A stretch of 64,000 nt of DNA, taken from positions 434,001-498,000 of the forward strand of contig OZ245923.1 in the NCBI GenBank assembly GCA_965229725.1, read 5' to 3'. Source of the DNA: Aquirickettsia sp965229725 (GTDB lineage: Bacteria > Pseudomonadota > Alphaproteobacteria > Rickettsiales > Midichloriaceae). Below, one piece after another: positions 26,727 to 35,900 of this stretch. The first letter of the stretch is position 1, and every line of letters starts with the position of its first letter. The position numbers and the translations under genes were made by a program. The notes under the pieces are model-generated. The model did not search any database. It saw nothing but the letters and a program-made list of their open reading frames with translations, and was not told the DNA's origin.

Positions 26727-26817
26727 ACGATGAGCAGTATCTTTCTTTTAATAGATTGCAACTACTCACTACTGTTCATCAGAAGGTGTTGCTTTTTGTG
26801 GGTGACACCTTTTTTTA
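26727..26817 (+). ncRNA. Candidate small structured RNA of unknown function
   Basis: A hairpin with an 11-bp stem, GATGAGCAGTA (26729-26739) pairing with TACTGTTCATC (26770-26780) with one G-U, encloses a 30-nt loop. Two bases later comes a second hairpin that ends in a T-run. Together they look like a roughly 90-nt transcript with intrinsic termination. It does not contain the conserved elements of SRP RNA, tmRNA, RNase P RNA or a tRNA that I can recognise; a divergent 6S or an antisense regulator cannot be ruled out. No open frame of sensible length is inside. Confidence 0.4.
26783..26817 (+). terminator. Intrinsic terminator
   Basis: AAGGTGT (26783-26789) pairs with ACACCTT (26805-26811) around a 15-nt loop and runs into seven T. 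It could end the candidate RNA or, 210 bp after its stop, a ubiA readthrough transcript. Confidence 0.6.
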
Positions 26818-26965
26818 GTTGTAGGTGGTGTGGGTTAAAAGTATTATTAAATTTTGTTAAAATCTAGTGAAAAGCATTGAGACCTATAGTTGAAACATTG
26901 TTATATTGGTACTACTCCTATAAATTGGCTCGATTTATACTTTCGTTATCACCCTGAAATAACTG

Positions 26966-27367
26966 TTACAAAGGCATTTTTAAAATATCTAGATAAGAAG
27001 AGACGATTTTATCTCTTACTGTAACTATTTCCTGCAAAGCAATTTCTGAATTGTTTATTGCTTCCATCACTTCAATCATCCCGGCTTTTCCTTTAATTGC
27101 ATCTAAAGATACCTTGTCAGCCTTCTTAACTTTTTGCACTCTTGCTTTGATTAATTCTTGAACAATGCTTGAAAATTGAGAAGTTTTTGCAACGCCCTGA
27201 GATAAAATATCCATTTTATCACCTGCATACAAAACTCCTTGGCCTGAATTTGTATTTATTTTATTAGTTTGTGTTGTTGAACCCAGATTTTTTACATTTT
27301 TATTTGCTTTTTGATATGCTTCTACTGCGTTGTTAAAATTTGGCTTTATAGGTGATGAAGTTGTCAT
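26966..27367 (-). CDS. fliE: Flagellar hook-basal body protein FliE
   Basis: FliE is the adaptor between the MS ring and the rod. The protein has 133 residues against about 105 in E. coli; the extra length is an N-terminal Asn/Thr-rich stretch. The conserved C-terminal helix region is present: DKVSLDAIKGKAGMIEVMEAINNSEIALQEIVTVRDKIVSSYLDILKMPL spans about 83-133 with the typical V-x-x-L/A-N-E/S-x-x-A-L-Q pattern and the KxxxAYxxIxxMPL-like end. No signal peptide. It ends the flgB-flgC-fliE operon, 4 bp after flgC. Confidence 0.88.
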   Translation of the reverse strand: MTTSSPIKPNFNNAVEAYQKANKNVKNLGSTTQTNKINTNSGQGVLYAGDKMDILSQGVAKTSQFSSIVQELIKARVQKVKKADKVSLDAIKGKAGMIEVMEAINNSEIALQEIVTVRDKIVSSYLDILKMPL

Positions 27368-27371
27368 AATA

Positions 27372-27869
27372 TTATCTCATTAATTCAAGAATTTTATTTT
27401 GATTTGATTTTGCTATTTCCAAAGAATTTACATTAGCATCAAATGTTCTTTGTGCCTCTTTAGAATCGACGGTCTCAATTATTATATTCACATTTGGATA
27501 TTTTACCATACCGCTACTATCTGCTGCTGGATGATTTGGTTCATATTTAAGCGTAAACTCAGACTGATCTTCCTGTATAGAACTAACCTTTAGAATCTTA
27601 GTATCTATTTTTGGGTCATAAACATTTTTGAAGAAAATGATTCTTCTTCTATAAGGATTTTCATTGGGATTTTTGCCTGTAACATTGGAATTTGCTATGT
27701 TTTGTGATATAACCTTGAGTCTCTGACTTTGAGCTTGCATTCCTGATGATGATATTTTAATAGATGCTTCTAGAGAATCAGCTGCTATTCTTTCTTCAGC
27801 AAAAGAAATATTATTAAAATTGCTAAAAAGTAGTGCAAATATCATTGTTAATAAAATATTATAAGTCAT
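27372..27869 (-). CDS. flgC: Flagellar rod protein FlgC with an N-terminal signal-like segment
   Basis: FlgC forms part of the proximal rod. The FlgC body is clear: ASIKISSSGMQAQSQRLKVI, SQNIANSNVTGKNPNENPYRRRIIFF and a C-terminal LEIAKSNQNKILELM helix. Before it lie about 25 residues, MTYNILLTMIFALLFSNFNN-ISFAEE, that look like a Sec signal peptide with an SFA-E cleavage site. Rod proteins are normally exported by the flagellar type III system without cleavage. Between this segment and the conserved helix there is no ATG, GTG or TTG codon, so a shorter start keeping the helix is not available. The start overlaps the flgB stop (ATGA). Confidence 0.9.
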   Translation of the reverse strand: MTYNILLTMIFALLFSNFNNISFAEERIAADSLEASIKISSSGMQAQSQRLKVISQNIANSNVTGKNPNENPYRRRIIFFKNVYDPKIDTKILKVSSIQEDQSEFTLKYEPNHPAADSSGMVKYPNVNIIIETVDSKEAQRTFDANVNSLEIAKSNQNKILELMR

Positions 27870-28300
27870 TTTAAATATCCTGTTATTGCATATTTCATTA
27901 TATTTTTTGATTTGCTATACATATTTGAAATTTGATTTAATTTAACAGAATTTTGATTCTTTTTTAATAATTCATTTTCAAGAGTTACGGCGTTTCCATC
28001 AGGCTTTATCTCAAGTATCTTTGCAGTAGACAATTTATATTTTGAATTCCTTTCCTCAGCATGGATATGCATAGGATTTGTTGTCTCTAATTTAATATCA
28101 TAACCAAAGGAATTTTTTTTATCTTCTAATTTTTTTGGCAAATATTTTGGAGTATCAGCATTTGCAATATTTTGTGAAATTACAGCATCGTTTTTAGTCA
28201 AAAAATCCATGTAATTTTTATATATGTCAAGAGCGTTTTCTTGCGCATTAGCGCATATAAAAGACGTACAAATCAGTAACCCCACTACTATTTTGATCAT
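27866..28300 (-). CDS. flgB: Flagellar rod protein FlgB with an N-terminal signal-like segment
   Basis: FlgB is the most proximal rod subunit. The family core is ALDIYKNYMDFLTKNDAVIS followed by QNIANADTPKYLPKKLE, the standard N-terminus, with the C-terminal helix NQISNMYSKSKNIMKYAITG. The frame adds MIKIVVGLLICTSFICANAQ before it, which has a charged start, a hydrophobic core and an ANA-Q cleavage site, that is, a Sec signal peptide. No alternative start codon lies between this and the core helix. First gene of flgB-flgC-fliE; 8 bp downstream of tal on the same strand. Total 144 residues, about 124 after cleavage. Confidence 0.9.
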   Translation of the reverse strand: MIKIVVGLLICTSFICANAQENALDIYKNYMDFLTKNDAVISQNIANADTPKYLPKKLEDKKNSFGYDIKLETTNPMHIHAEERNSKYKLSTAKILEIKPDGNAVTLENELLKKNQNSVKLNQISNMYSKSKNIMKYAITGYLK

Positions 28301-28308
28301 TTTTAAAA

Positions 28309-28956
28309 CTATTTTTTTATATTATTCCAGTCATTTAAAAAAATTTCAATACCTTTATCAGTTAAAGGATTATTAATCATAACCTCAATTAACTTTGGAG
28401 GCAATGTTATTACGTCAACACCAAGCTTAGCAGCTCGAATTATATGAATGGGATGTCTTATTGATGCTGCCAAGATTTGAGTTGATATATCTGGATAATT
28501 TTCATATATAGCGCAAATATCAGCAATTAAATCAATCCCGTCTCTACCCATATCATCAAGCCTTCCAATGAAGGGGGAGACATAAGTGGCTCCTGCTTTT
28601 GCTGCCAATAATGCTTGCAATGGTGAAAAACATAAGGTCATGTTCACCTTAAAAGCTTTTTCAGATAGTACTTTGCATGCCCTTAAACCATCTTCTGTAA
28701 TTGGTAATTTTATAGTGATTTGTGGTGCAATTTTGGAAAATTCTTCAGCTTCTTTAAGCATGTTTTCGTAGTTAGTTGATATTACTTCAACGCTTATAGA
28801 TGTATCAATCATATTGCAAATCTCTGTAATAACTTTTTTAAAATCTCTACCAGATTTTGCAATAATTGAAGGGTTAGTTGTCACTCCATCAACAAATCCT
28901 AAGTCTTTGTATTTTTTAATTTGGTCTACATCACAACTATCAATATATATTTTCAT
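28309..28956 (-). CDS. tal: Transaldolase, short (TalC/fructose-6-phosphate aldolase) type
   Basis: A 215-residue class I aldolase that exchanges dihydroxyacetone units in the non-oxidative pentose phosphate pathway. The Schiff-base lysine is K83 in TIKLPITEDG. VDGVTTNPSIIAKSG (residues 22-36) and NMTLCFSPLQALLAAKAGATYVSPFIGRLDDMG are the typical barrel motifs. The short form is usual in Rickettsiales. It is immediately upstream of flgB with an 8-bp gap, so the rod genes may be transcribed from the tal promoter. Confidence 0.92.
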   Translation of the reverse strand: MKIYIDSCDVDQIKKYKDLGFVDGVTTNPSIIAKSGRDFKKVITEICNMIDTSISVEVISTNYENMLKEAEEFSKIAPQITIKLPITEDGLRACKVLSEKAFKVNMTLCFSPLQALLAAKAGATYVSPFIGRLDDMGRDGIDLIADICAIYENYPDISTQILAASIRHPIHIIRAAKLGVDVITLPPKLIEVMINNPLTDKGIEIFLNDWNNIKK

Positions 28957-29037
28957 ATTTTAAAAATGATTATTTATTTGACTACAGGTCAATTTTAAGA
29001 TAGCTGTTTTTAAGTTTTATGCAACAATAAATATGAC

Positions 29038-29619
29038 ATGTTTAGCGGTATTATAGCTGATATTGGCACAATATTTGCCATAGATAAGAACAGTGACGAT
29101 TGGAAAGTTGAAATTCAAACTGCGCTGGATACAAATGAGATTGCTATTGGAGACTCAATTTCTTGCGATGGAATTTGCCTCACAGTAACGGAAATTGACG
29201 ATAATACTTTTGTTGTACAAGTTTCATTAGAAACAAGAAAAGTAACCAATGTTAACCATTGGATTTTAGGTTATAAAGTGAATTTAGAAAAATCCTTAAG
29301 GGTGGGGGATTTATTGAATGGGCATTTTGTTCAAGGTCATGTTGATTGTTGTACTAAAATATCTGAAATTAAAAAAGATGGAGATTCTCATAAAATAAAA
29401 TTTGCCCTGCCTGAGCAATTGGGTAAATATATTACTTATAAATGTTCAATTACGATTAACGGGATATCTCTCACAATTAATAAAGTTACCGAAACTTTTT
29501 TTGAAGTTAACATAGTGCCACATACGTGGGATAATACAAATTTATCTCAGTTTAATGATGGATCAATAGTGAATGTTGAAGTTGATCTAATAGCCAGATA
29601 TTTAGAGAAGCTATATTGA
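29038..29619 (+). CDS. ribE: Riboflavin synthase alpha chain
   Basis: The enzyme dismutates two 6,7-dimethyl-8-ribityllumazine molecules into riboflavin and the pyrimidinedione precursor. The 193 residues are two lumazine-binding half-barrels: MFSGIIADIGTI with IGDSISCDGICLTV in the first, and LNGHFVQGHVDC with ITINGISLTI in the second. The MFTG-like start (MFSG) at the exact N-terminus fixes the start codon. It is divergent from tal and lies far from ribB at 3510, so the pathway genes are dispersed. Confidence 0.95.
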   Translation: MFSGIIADIGTIFAIDKNSDDWKVEIQTALDTNEIAIGDSISCDGICLTVTEIDDNTFVVQVSLETRKVTNVNHWILGYKVNLEKSLRVGDLLNGHFVQGHVDCCTKISEIKKDGDSHKIKFALPEQLGKYITYKCSITINGISLTINKVTETFFEVNIVPHTWDNTNLSQFNDGSIVNVEVDLIARYLEKLY

Positions 29620-29774
29620 CTTATATATAAATATTTTGATAGGTACTTTTTGTTTAGTATCATCAAATAATTATTAAATCTTATTCTATATCTGTGTTGT
29701 GTGTATTTCCCTGTTTACTTTCATGTCTGTTTATTATAGAATGCATGTAATAATATAACAAAAAAAATAGCATT

Positions 29775-29978
29775 TTGGTAGAAGTTCAAGTCAGATTCAA
29801 CAACGTTGATTACTCTTTAAAAATTCTCAAGAAGAAATTGCAAAGAGAAGGTGTGTTTAAAGTGATGAGAGAAAAAAGGCATCATGAAAAGCCTTCTGAG
29901 AAAAAACTTAGAAAAAGTATTGAAGCAAGAAAAAGGAAACATAAATCTTTTAGAAAGGCTCCAGGCGCTAGCTATTAA
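29775..29978 (+). CDS. rpsU: 30S ribosomal protein S21
   Basis: A 67-residue basic protein of the small subunit. VEVQVRFNNVDYSLKILKKKLQREG and the C-terminal KPSEKKLRKSIEARKRKHK match S21, cut here into shorter pieces: VDYSLKILKKKLQREGVF and RKSIEARKRKHKSFRK. The start codon is TTG at 29775; no ATG or GTG is in frame nearby that gives the conserved MV start. S21 with TTG start may be kept low in expression. The gene is alone, 155 bp after ribE. Confidence 0.93.
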   Translation: MVEVQVRFNNVDYSLKILKKKLQREGVFKVMREKRHHEKPSEKKLRKSIEARKRKHKSFRKAPGASY

Positions 29979-30024
29979 AAGTCTTTTTTATTAATCTTCT
30001 ATCTATAAAGTGTTGCAATATTGA

Positions 30025-31377
30025 ATGAGCTATTATTTCATAACATTTTCCGCAATACTTCTCATTGTCTTCGTATACATTGGATATAAATCCTCTGCGG
30101 GAATCAATACAAATGATAATTATTTCTTGGCTGGCAGGAGTTTAGGGGTTATTTCTGTTAGCATGTCATTATTGGCTACACAGTTAGGTGCTGGAGTAAT
30201 ATTAGGAACATCAGATTTTTCTTATAAATATGGTATTTATGGTATATTTTACTCGCTCGGTATATCTCTTGGTTTAGTTGCAATTGCAATATTCGGTGCA
30301 AAACAGCTAAGGGAAAAAAATATTTCTACTATTGCTGAGTTATTTGAGAAAGAATATAAATCAAAATTCCTTAGAAAATTAGCTTCAGTTATATCTATAA
30401 TTTCCCTTTACGGAATATTAATCTCATTAATCGTGGGTACAAGAAAGCTTTTGGTTGCATTTGGAATTGAAAATGAATTTATTGTCTATATCTTTTGGAC
30501 AATACTAATATTATACACCGTATTAGGGGGCTTAAAAGCTGTGGTTTATACGGATGTTGTGCAGATAATATTTGTATTTATTACCTTTGCAATCATCACT
30601 GCATACTATGTTTTTAATAAATATGAGTATATTCAATTTTCATTTGATAATCTGTTTAATAATATCAGCAATAAAGATAAAGCGTTTTTAACCCCGTATA
30701 TAATAGTTCCATTTTTATATGTCTTTATCGAGCAAGATATGGCACAAAGATTTTTTTCTGCTAAAAATTCAAAAACTGCATATATATCTGCTTTCATAGC
30801 AGGTCTTCTATTGCTTGGATTTTCTTTTTTACCACTTATTTTTGGGATAGCTGCAAGGAGCATTGAGAATATACCAGTTGGAAGCAGCGAGATGATATTC
30901 TTTTTTATTAGTACTTCTAACAGCTTTATTACGTCCATAGCAGCGCTTGCAGTTCTATGCGCAATTATCTCAACAGGTGACTCATTGCTATGTGCAATAA
31001 GCTCAAATTTAACATTAGATTTCAAAAAAAAATCACTTTCTGATAACTTACTTAAAACACGAATTATTACTATATTGCTTGGTTTTTTTGGAATTGTTAT
31101 AGCAAAGTATTTTGATAACATAATAGAAACAATGTTGCTAAGTTATGAAATAATGGTATGCACATTGTTTTTTCCAATAGTGTTTTCCTATTTTAATTTC
31201 AAAAAAAGCACTGCTTTTGCATATATTTCAATTTGCCTGGGGATAATAGGATTTTTCATTCATCCGAATATTGCAGCTAATTTATATTTGAGTATTTCAA
31301 AAGAGCTGTTTTGTATATTTTTATCATTTTTATCTTTTCCTCTAGCTTCAATTTACAACAGACTAAAGGCCAGTTAA
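30025..31377 (+). CDS. Sodium:solute symporter family protein
   Basis: A 450-residue inner-membrane transporter with about thirteen hydrophobic segments, of the SSS family (PutP/PanF-like). Recognisable blocks are NDNYFLAGRSLGVISVSMSLLATQLGAGVILG in TM1-TM2 with the unwound helix carrying the Na+ site, GGLKAVVYTDVVQIIFVF, and ALAVLCAIISTGDSLLCAISSNL with the Ser/Thr of the second Na+ site. Substrates in the family include proline, pantothenate and sugars; this one cannot be assigned. Its 3' end overlaps the convergent GTA g13 gene by 15 bp. Confidence 0.88.
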   Translation: MSYYFITFSAILLIVFVYIGYKSSAGINTNDNYFLAGRSLGVISVSMSLLATQLGAGVILGTSDFSYKYGIYGIFYSLGISLGLVAIAIFGAKQLREKNISTIAELFEKEYKSKFLRKLASVISIISLYGILISLIVGTRKLLVAFGIENEFIVYIFWTILILYTVLGGLKAVVYTDVVQIIFVFITFAIITAYYVFNKYEYIQFSFDNLFNNISNKDKAFLTPYIIVPFLYVFIEQDMAQRFFSAKNSKTAYISAFIAGLLLLGFSFLPLIFGIAARSIENIPVGSSEMIFFFISTSNSFITSIAALAVLCAIISTGDSLLCAISSNLTLDFKKKSLSDNLLKTRIITILLGFFGIVIAKYFDNIIETMLLSYEIMVCTLFFPIVFSYFNFKKSTAFAYISICLGIIGFFIHPNIAANLYLSISKELFCIFLSFLSFPLASIYNRLKAS

Positions 31378-32187
31378 AACTTTAGAAATATATGGTTCGC
31401 CTCTAAAATTCAATGCATTATTAAATTTATTAATGCATGATGAAAAATATTTATCACATCCAGCTATAATGGAGTACCTATCACCAATTTCTAATCTATT
31501 CGTACGGGGTAAAATCAATTCTATTTTATTATCTATAAAATTCTTTATTTGAAAACATAATCCACTATTAGTTCCTGATAAAAAAGTTATTTTTCCAAAA
31601 TTAAAATAAAAATTTTCTTCATTCCTTTTGGAATCATTAAAAATATTATGTGATACCAATGCTGTTATTTCCCCATGAAATGTATAATTATCCTCTTGTA
31701 GGGTGCATTTTTTATCACAAAATTGTGCTCTACAACGTTGAGAGAAGGAGTGTGTAATTTTTTTGTTTAATTTATTTTGTATTGAAGAAATATTTGCAAC
31801 AAATTTATTATCAGTAATTTTTATATTATTTATATATCCTTGGTTTATGATTAATTTATTGCCATCCAGATCAGATGCGCTTACCAAGAAGATCTCAATA
31901 TATACGTTATCTAATTTACCATTTATAATGTCTTCTTGTTTAAAATATTTATCATTAATTATTCCAAAAATTTCATTATCTTCTTTTGATAATTCAGAAT
32001 TTTTCGCAACACTTTTATAAGTGAAGGCAGCATCGGCAACATACGTCCGTCCCTCGACAGTAATATCACTATCATGGTTGGTAAATCTTAATTGTTCACC
32101 ATTGAGAAGCTGTATATACCAACAAATTGTGTAATTATTGACTGAATTAAATGATTTGCTTTTAGTTGATTCATTTATTTTAATCAT
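31363..32187 (-). CDS. GTA/phage tail hub protein (DUF2163; RcGTA g13-like)
   Basis: A 274-residue protein of the DUF2163 family, called gp13 in the Rhodobacter gene transfer agent, where it forms the tail hub. The cysteine pattern C152, C157, C161, C244, C251 (RCRAQFCDKKC and GCDKYFSSCINKF) fits the iron-sulfur site described for this group and for phage lambda gpL. The terminal NALNFRGEPYI motif is the family hallmark. It overlaps the g12-like gene by 4 bp (ATGA), so both are cotranslated. No other GTA or phage gene is adjacent; such genes are known to be dispersed in Rickettsiales. Confidence 0.85.
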   Translation of the reverse strand: MIKINESTKSKSFNSVNNYTICWYIQLLNGEQLRFTNHDSDITVEGRTYVADAAFTYKSVAKNSELSKEDNEIFGIINDKYFKQEDIINGKLDNVYIEIFLVSASDLDGNKLIINQGYINNIKITDNKFVANISSIQNKLNKKITHSFSQRCRAQFCDKKCTLQEDNYTFHGEITALVSHNIFNDSKRNEENFYFNFGKITFLSGTNSGLCFQIKNFIDNKIELILPRTNRLEIGDRYSIIAGCDKYFSSCINKFNNALNFRGEPYISKVLTGL

Positions 32188-32789
32188 AACTTAATTTCAA
32201 TAAGGTTAATTTCTTTGCATGAATAAAGATTTTTTCCATCAATTGATATTGGGAGATAATCCATATCAAACCTCACAGGAACATCAAACTCAAAATTAGC
32301 AAAAATATTTGCTCCATCCTTTATTGGTGAAGTAAATGTTATATTTCCTGTTGTAGAATCGATAGTATAATGCACCTGATCTACTTTGATATTATCGATA
32401 TATACTTTAATACTATTAGATACGGGTTTCTCGATAATTCTAATGAATTCAGACTCACCACTTTTATAAATCTTTTTTAACTGAAATTTTGTTGTATTTT
32501 CGTCACCGATTCCTATTAATTGATTTTTGGCACTAAAATCACTCCAGTCTTTGTATCTAAACCCAATAGCTCGTCCTCTCCTTGCTCTAAAAAACAGCAA
32601 TAACTTATCCATCTGTTCTTTGGTTTTGACGCCATAAGCAACGTTAAATTTCATTCTTGAACAAGAATAATTGATATTTCTATATTCATTTCCGGAGGAC
32701 GTATATATAATATTTGTGGAATATTGAGGCCCACCTATTGCACCGTAAGATATATCTTCTGGAAATCTTATTTCGTCAAATCTATTCAT
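32184..32789 (-). CDS. GTA/phage distal tail protein (DUF2460/TIGR02217; RcGTA g12-like)
   Basis: A 201-residue protein matching the TIGR02217/DUF2460 family, the distal tail protein of gene transfer agents. Landmarks are FPEDISYGAIGGPQYSTNII at the N-terminus, FFRARRGRAIGFRYKDWSDF near residue 75, an NIKVDQVHYTIDSTTGNITF beta segment and VPVRFDMDYLPIS at the end. It is complete. It heads a two-gene unit with the g13-like gene and has no capsid, portal or terminase gene nearby, so particle production from this locus alone is not possible. Confidence 0.85.
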   Translation of the reverse strand: MNRFDEIRFPEDISYGAIGGPQYSTNIIYTSSGNEYRNINYSCSRMKFNVAYGVKTKEQMDKLLLFFRARRGRAIGFRYKDWSDFSAKNQLIGIGDENTTKFQLKKIYKSGESEFIRIIEKPVSNSIKVYIDNIKVDQVHYTIDSTTGNITFTSPIKDGANIFANFEFDVPVRFDMDYLPISIDGKNLYSCKEINLIEIKL

Positions 32790-32941
32790 AAAAATCTTAT
32801 AATTTTTATTTATTATAGTGATAGATTTGTTGTATCAGGAAGTACTTAAGGTGCACTTATTTTATAGTATCACTACCATCCTCTCTTCTTCCTCAATACC
32901 CATTATTGAAATTATTGGAAAAATTTTTAGACATACGGCTA

Positions 32942-35900
32942 TTATCTACTTTTACTATTAGCGATTGGTGATTTAGCTTCAACTTGTAAGCGACCCTTAA
33001 TTTTATTTAAAAAAGACTGATCTGCTAATTTACGATCATTTATTTGAATGCCTCCACTTAACATACCAACTGTGGTGTAAGAGGAATTATCATAAAAAAT
33101 TTGTGATAAACTAGGTTGCTCAGCAATTTTTTGGCTCCAATTTCCATTTGATTTGTCATTGACCACACCACTTGTTTTATAATTTCCCACTAATTCATCA
33201 ATGGCTTGATCAGTTAGTTTTAAAAAGTTTTCTTTTTCTTGTCCATCACTTAAGCCATCTATAGCACTTGGTAAAATCACTTTATTTAGAGTGTTGATGA
33301 TTTTTTGAATGTCTTGCTTTCTGGAACTAGACGCATTTTCTCCAAATAATTTCTCCCCAAGTTTATTTCCAATTTTTTCTGCAAGCTCTTCAATTTTCGA
33401 TGAATCTGATTGGCACTTACCCATAACACAATCTTTTACTGAATCAAAGAAATCTTGTGAATTTAATTTGGTAGTATTTAATTGAATGCCACCTGCAACA
33501 TTTCCTAATGAGGTGTAGGAAGTATTGTTATAAAAAATTTGTGATAAACTATTTACATCCACTTTCTTCATTCCCACCATATTAACTTTATTAAAATCTC
33601 CAACTAATTTATCCACTAAGTCATCTTTATTAGAGCTTATAGCGTTCAATAGAGCTTCTTTTTCTACTTTTGGCAATTCACATAAAATATGTGGAAAAAT
33701 TTGACCAGTTAAGTAAGTAATAATTTTTTGAGTATCTGCCACCCTAGAGCTAGATGCATTTTCTCCAAATAATTTTTCTCCTATTTTTTTACCAACTGCT
33801 TTTGATAATTCATTTATTTGTGCTAAATCAGAAATGACTTTAATTTGATTTAAATTACTAGTTGTAAATTTATCAAGTGCATCGCTTGTTGGTAGATATA
33901 CTCCACTAGTGACAACCCCAGCTTTGGTATACTTTGTCATACTGTAGTACTGATCCTTTAATGAGTTTATTAAGATTTCACATTCAGGACTTGTATTTAA
34001 TACCATGTTGTCATTCTCAATGGCACAAACGGTAGTATATAATTTTTGTTTTTCCTCAGGAGATAACTGATTAAAAACTTTTGCTAAATGTTCTCTGATA
34101 ATTATGAAGTCTTTTCCTCTATTTTGACCTTCTCCAAATAATTTTTCACCAATTTTATCTGCAATTAGATCTTTCATCTGCTCGTGTTTTAAAGCATCTG
34201 CTAAATTTAAATCTGATAATTCATTATCAGAAAAAGCATTGGTGTAAAGAGTGTTTAATATAACCTGTGGAGTTATTTGCTTTAAATCTGAGTAATGCGT
34301 AATGGCATTTGGGTCAATTGTAAATTTGTCTAAATTGGTGTAATTTGCCTCAAAAAGATTAATTAAAGAGTTTTTCTCCGGTTCAGGCAATGCTCTAATT
34401 TCACGTAATAATTTAGTATTGAGTTGTTCAATTAATAAAGTAGTTTGACTAACATCTTTAACAACTAATTTACCGTCACTGATTAATTTATTAACAATAA
34501 GTCTAGATATTTTTCCAGTAATAATTGATTCCTTATTTTGTTTTTGTGCTTCTTTAATTTCATCAAATTTTTCTGCATTAAAATCTGTTTTTACATCTTG
34601 AATTTGCAAAGCTTCTTTTAATAATTCTGGATTAATATTTGTATCTTTTAAGTTAGCGTCTTTAAGAGAGCAGCCTTTTAAACTACTTACGCTCGTAAGA
34701 TCAACCCCTTCTAAATTTATTCCTGATAAATCTAGTTCACTTAGATCACCTATAACTTTAGCTCCTTTTAAATTTATACTGTCTTCTAAAGAGGGATTTT
34801 TTCTGATAGCGCTTACCAAAGAATTTAATGTAGGGCGATCGATCACCGCTCCTTCAAAATCAATCTTTGGATTATTAGAATATGATACGGATTTTATTAA
34901 GTTTATATCACTAAAATTAACATTTTTTAATGTTGCATTTTTAAAACTAACTATTGCATTCTGTTCAATTTGACCTTTAGTTTCAGTTCTTCTTGGGAGA
35001 TATAGTTCTTCTATTTTATAGGCACTAAATTTAGCATTACTAAAATTAACATTTTGTAAATTAGCACCTTCAAAGTTTACTCCTTTTTGAAAGGTAGCAC
35101 TGCTAAAAGATGTATCTTGGATTTCAACATTACTAAAATTAGATTTAGCAAAATTTGAATTTACAAGACTGAATCCTTGGACATTTTGAATTTTGGAAAA
35201 ATCAATATCATCAAGTGTTATACCAGATAGATCTTTTGTATTTCCTAAGTTAACCAGTTCAGTATTACCACTACTTTGCAATAGTCCACTTAAAGAATTA
35301 GGAGAAGTATTAGAGTTAACTTGATTTTTGATAAGCTTAGATAAATTGACGTCTATACTTGGAGAAGATAAATAGCTCATTATTGGGGCAGCTGTTAGTA
35401 GATTTTTAAGAACAGAAGAGCCACGATAAACATATGCAGCTAAAGTAACAGCTTTATAGCCATCTCCTATATAGCGATCTAATGCAGCGCTTACATTAGC
35501 TCTATTTTTTAAAACACCTGATTCAATTAGAGTTGGTATAAATTTATCAATCTCTACATTTCCTAATAATTCAACTTTTTTAGCTTTTAACCAAGGTGTT
35601 TTTTCTACTAATAATTTCGCAAAATCTCCTAAGGCTGTTTTATTTTCATCTAAAAGTTTAAATAAAGCTTCATTCTGTAATATAATCTTTGTTAATTTTA
35701 CATAATCATCTTTTGTAAAATTAGAATAATCACCTAAGTTATTATCAGTTATATACTGATTTGTAATATTGAAAATCTGATTAGATACATCAATGAGCTC
35801 TGCGAATTTATCTGAATTATCTAAAGCAGAAAGCCCTGAATCCAAAATTTCTTTAAATGCTTCATTGGTAATGTCATTGTTATCCTTAAGATTTCTCATC

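Larger units (their letters stand above)
26576..26965. other. 390-bp gene-free stretch between ubiA and fliE
   Basis: No open frame with protein-like composition is seen on either strand. The stretch separates two convergent genes. Its middle holds the candidate structured RNA and terminator listed separately. The outer parts (26576-26690 and 26820-26965) are AT-rich with nothing recognised. Confidence 0.6.

Noticed and set aside
29620..29774. Hairpin TTTGATAGGTACT with AGTATCATCAAA after ribE
   Set aside because: The arms differ in length and need a bulge; there is no T-run, so I do not call a terminator.
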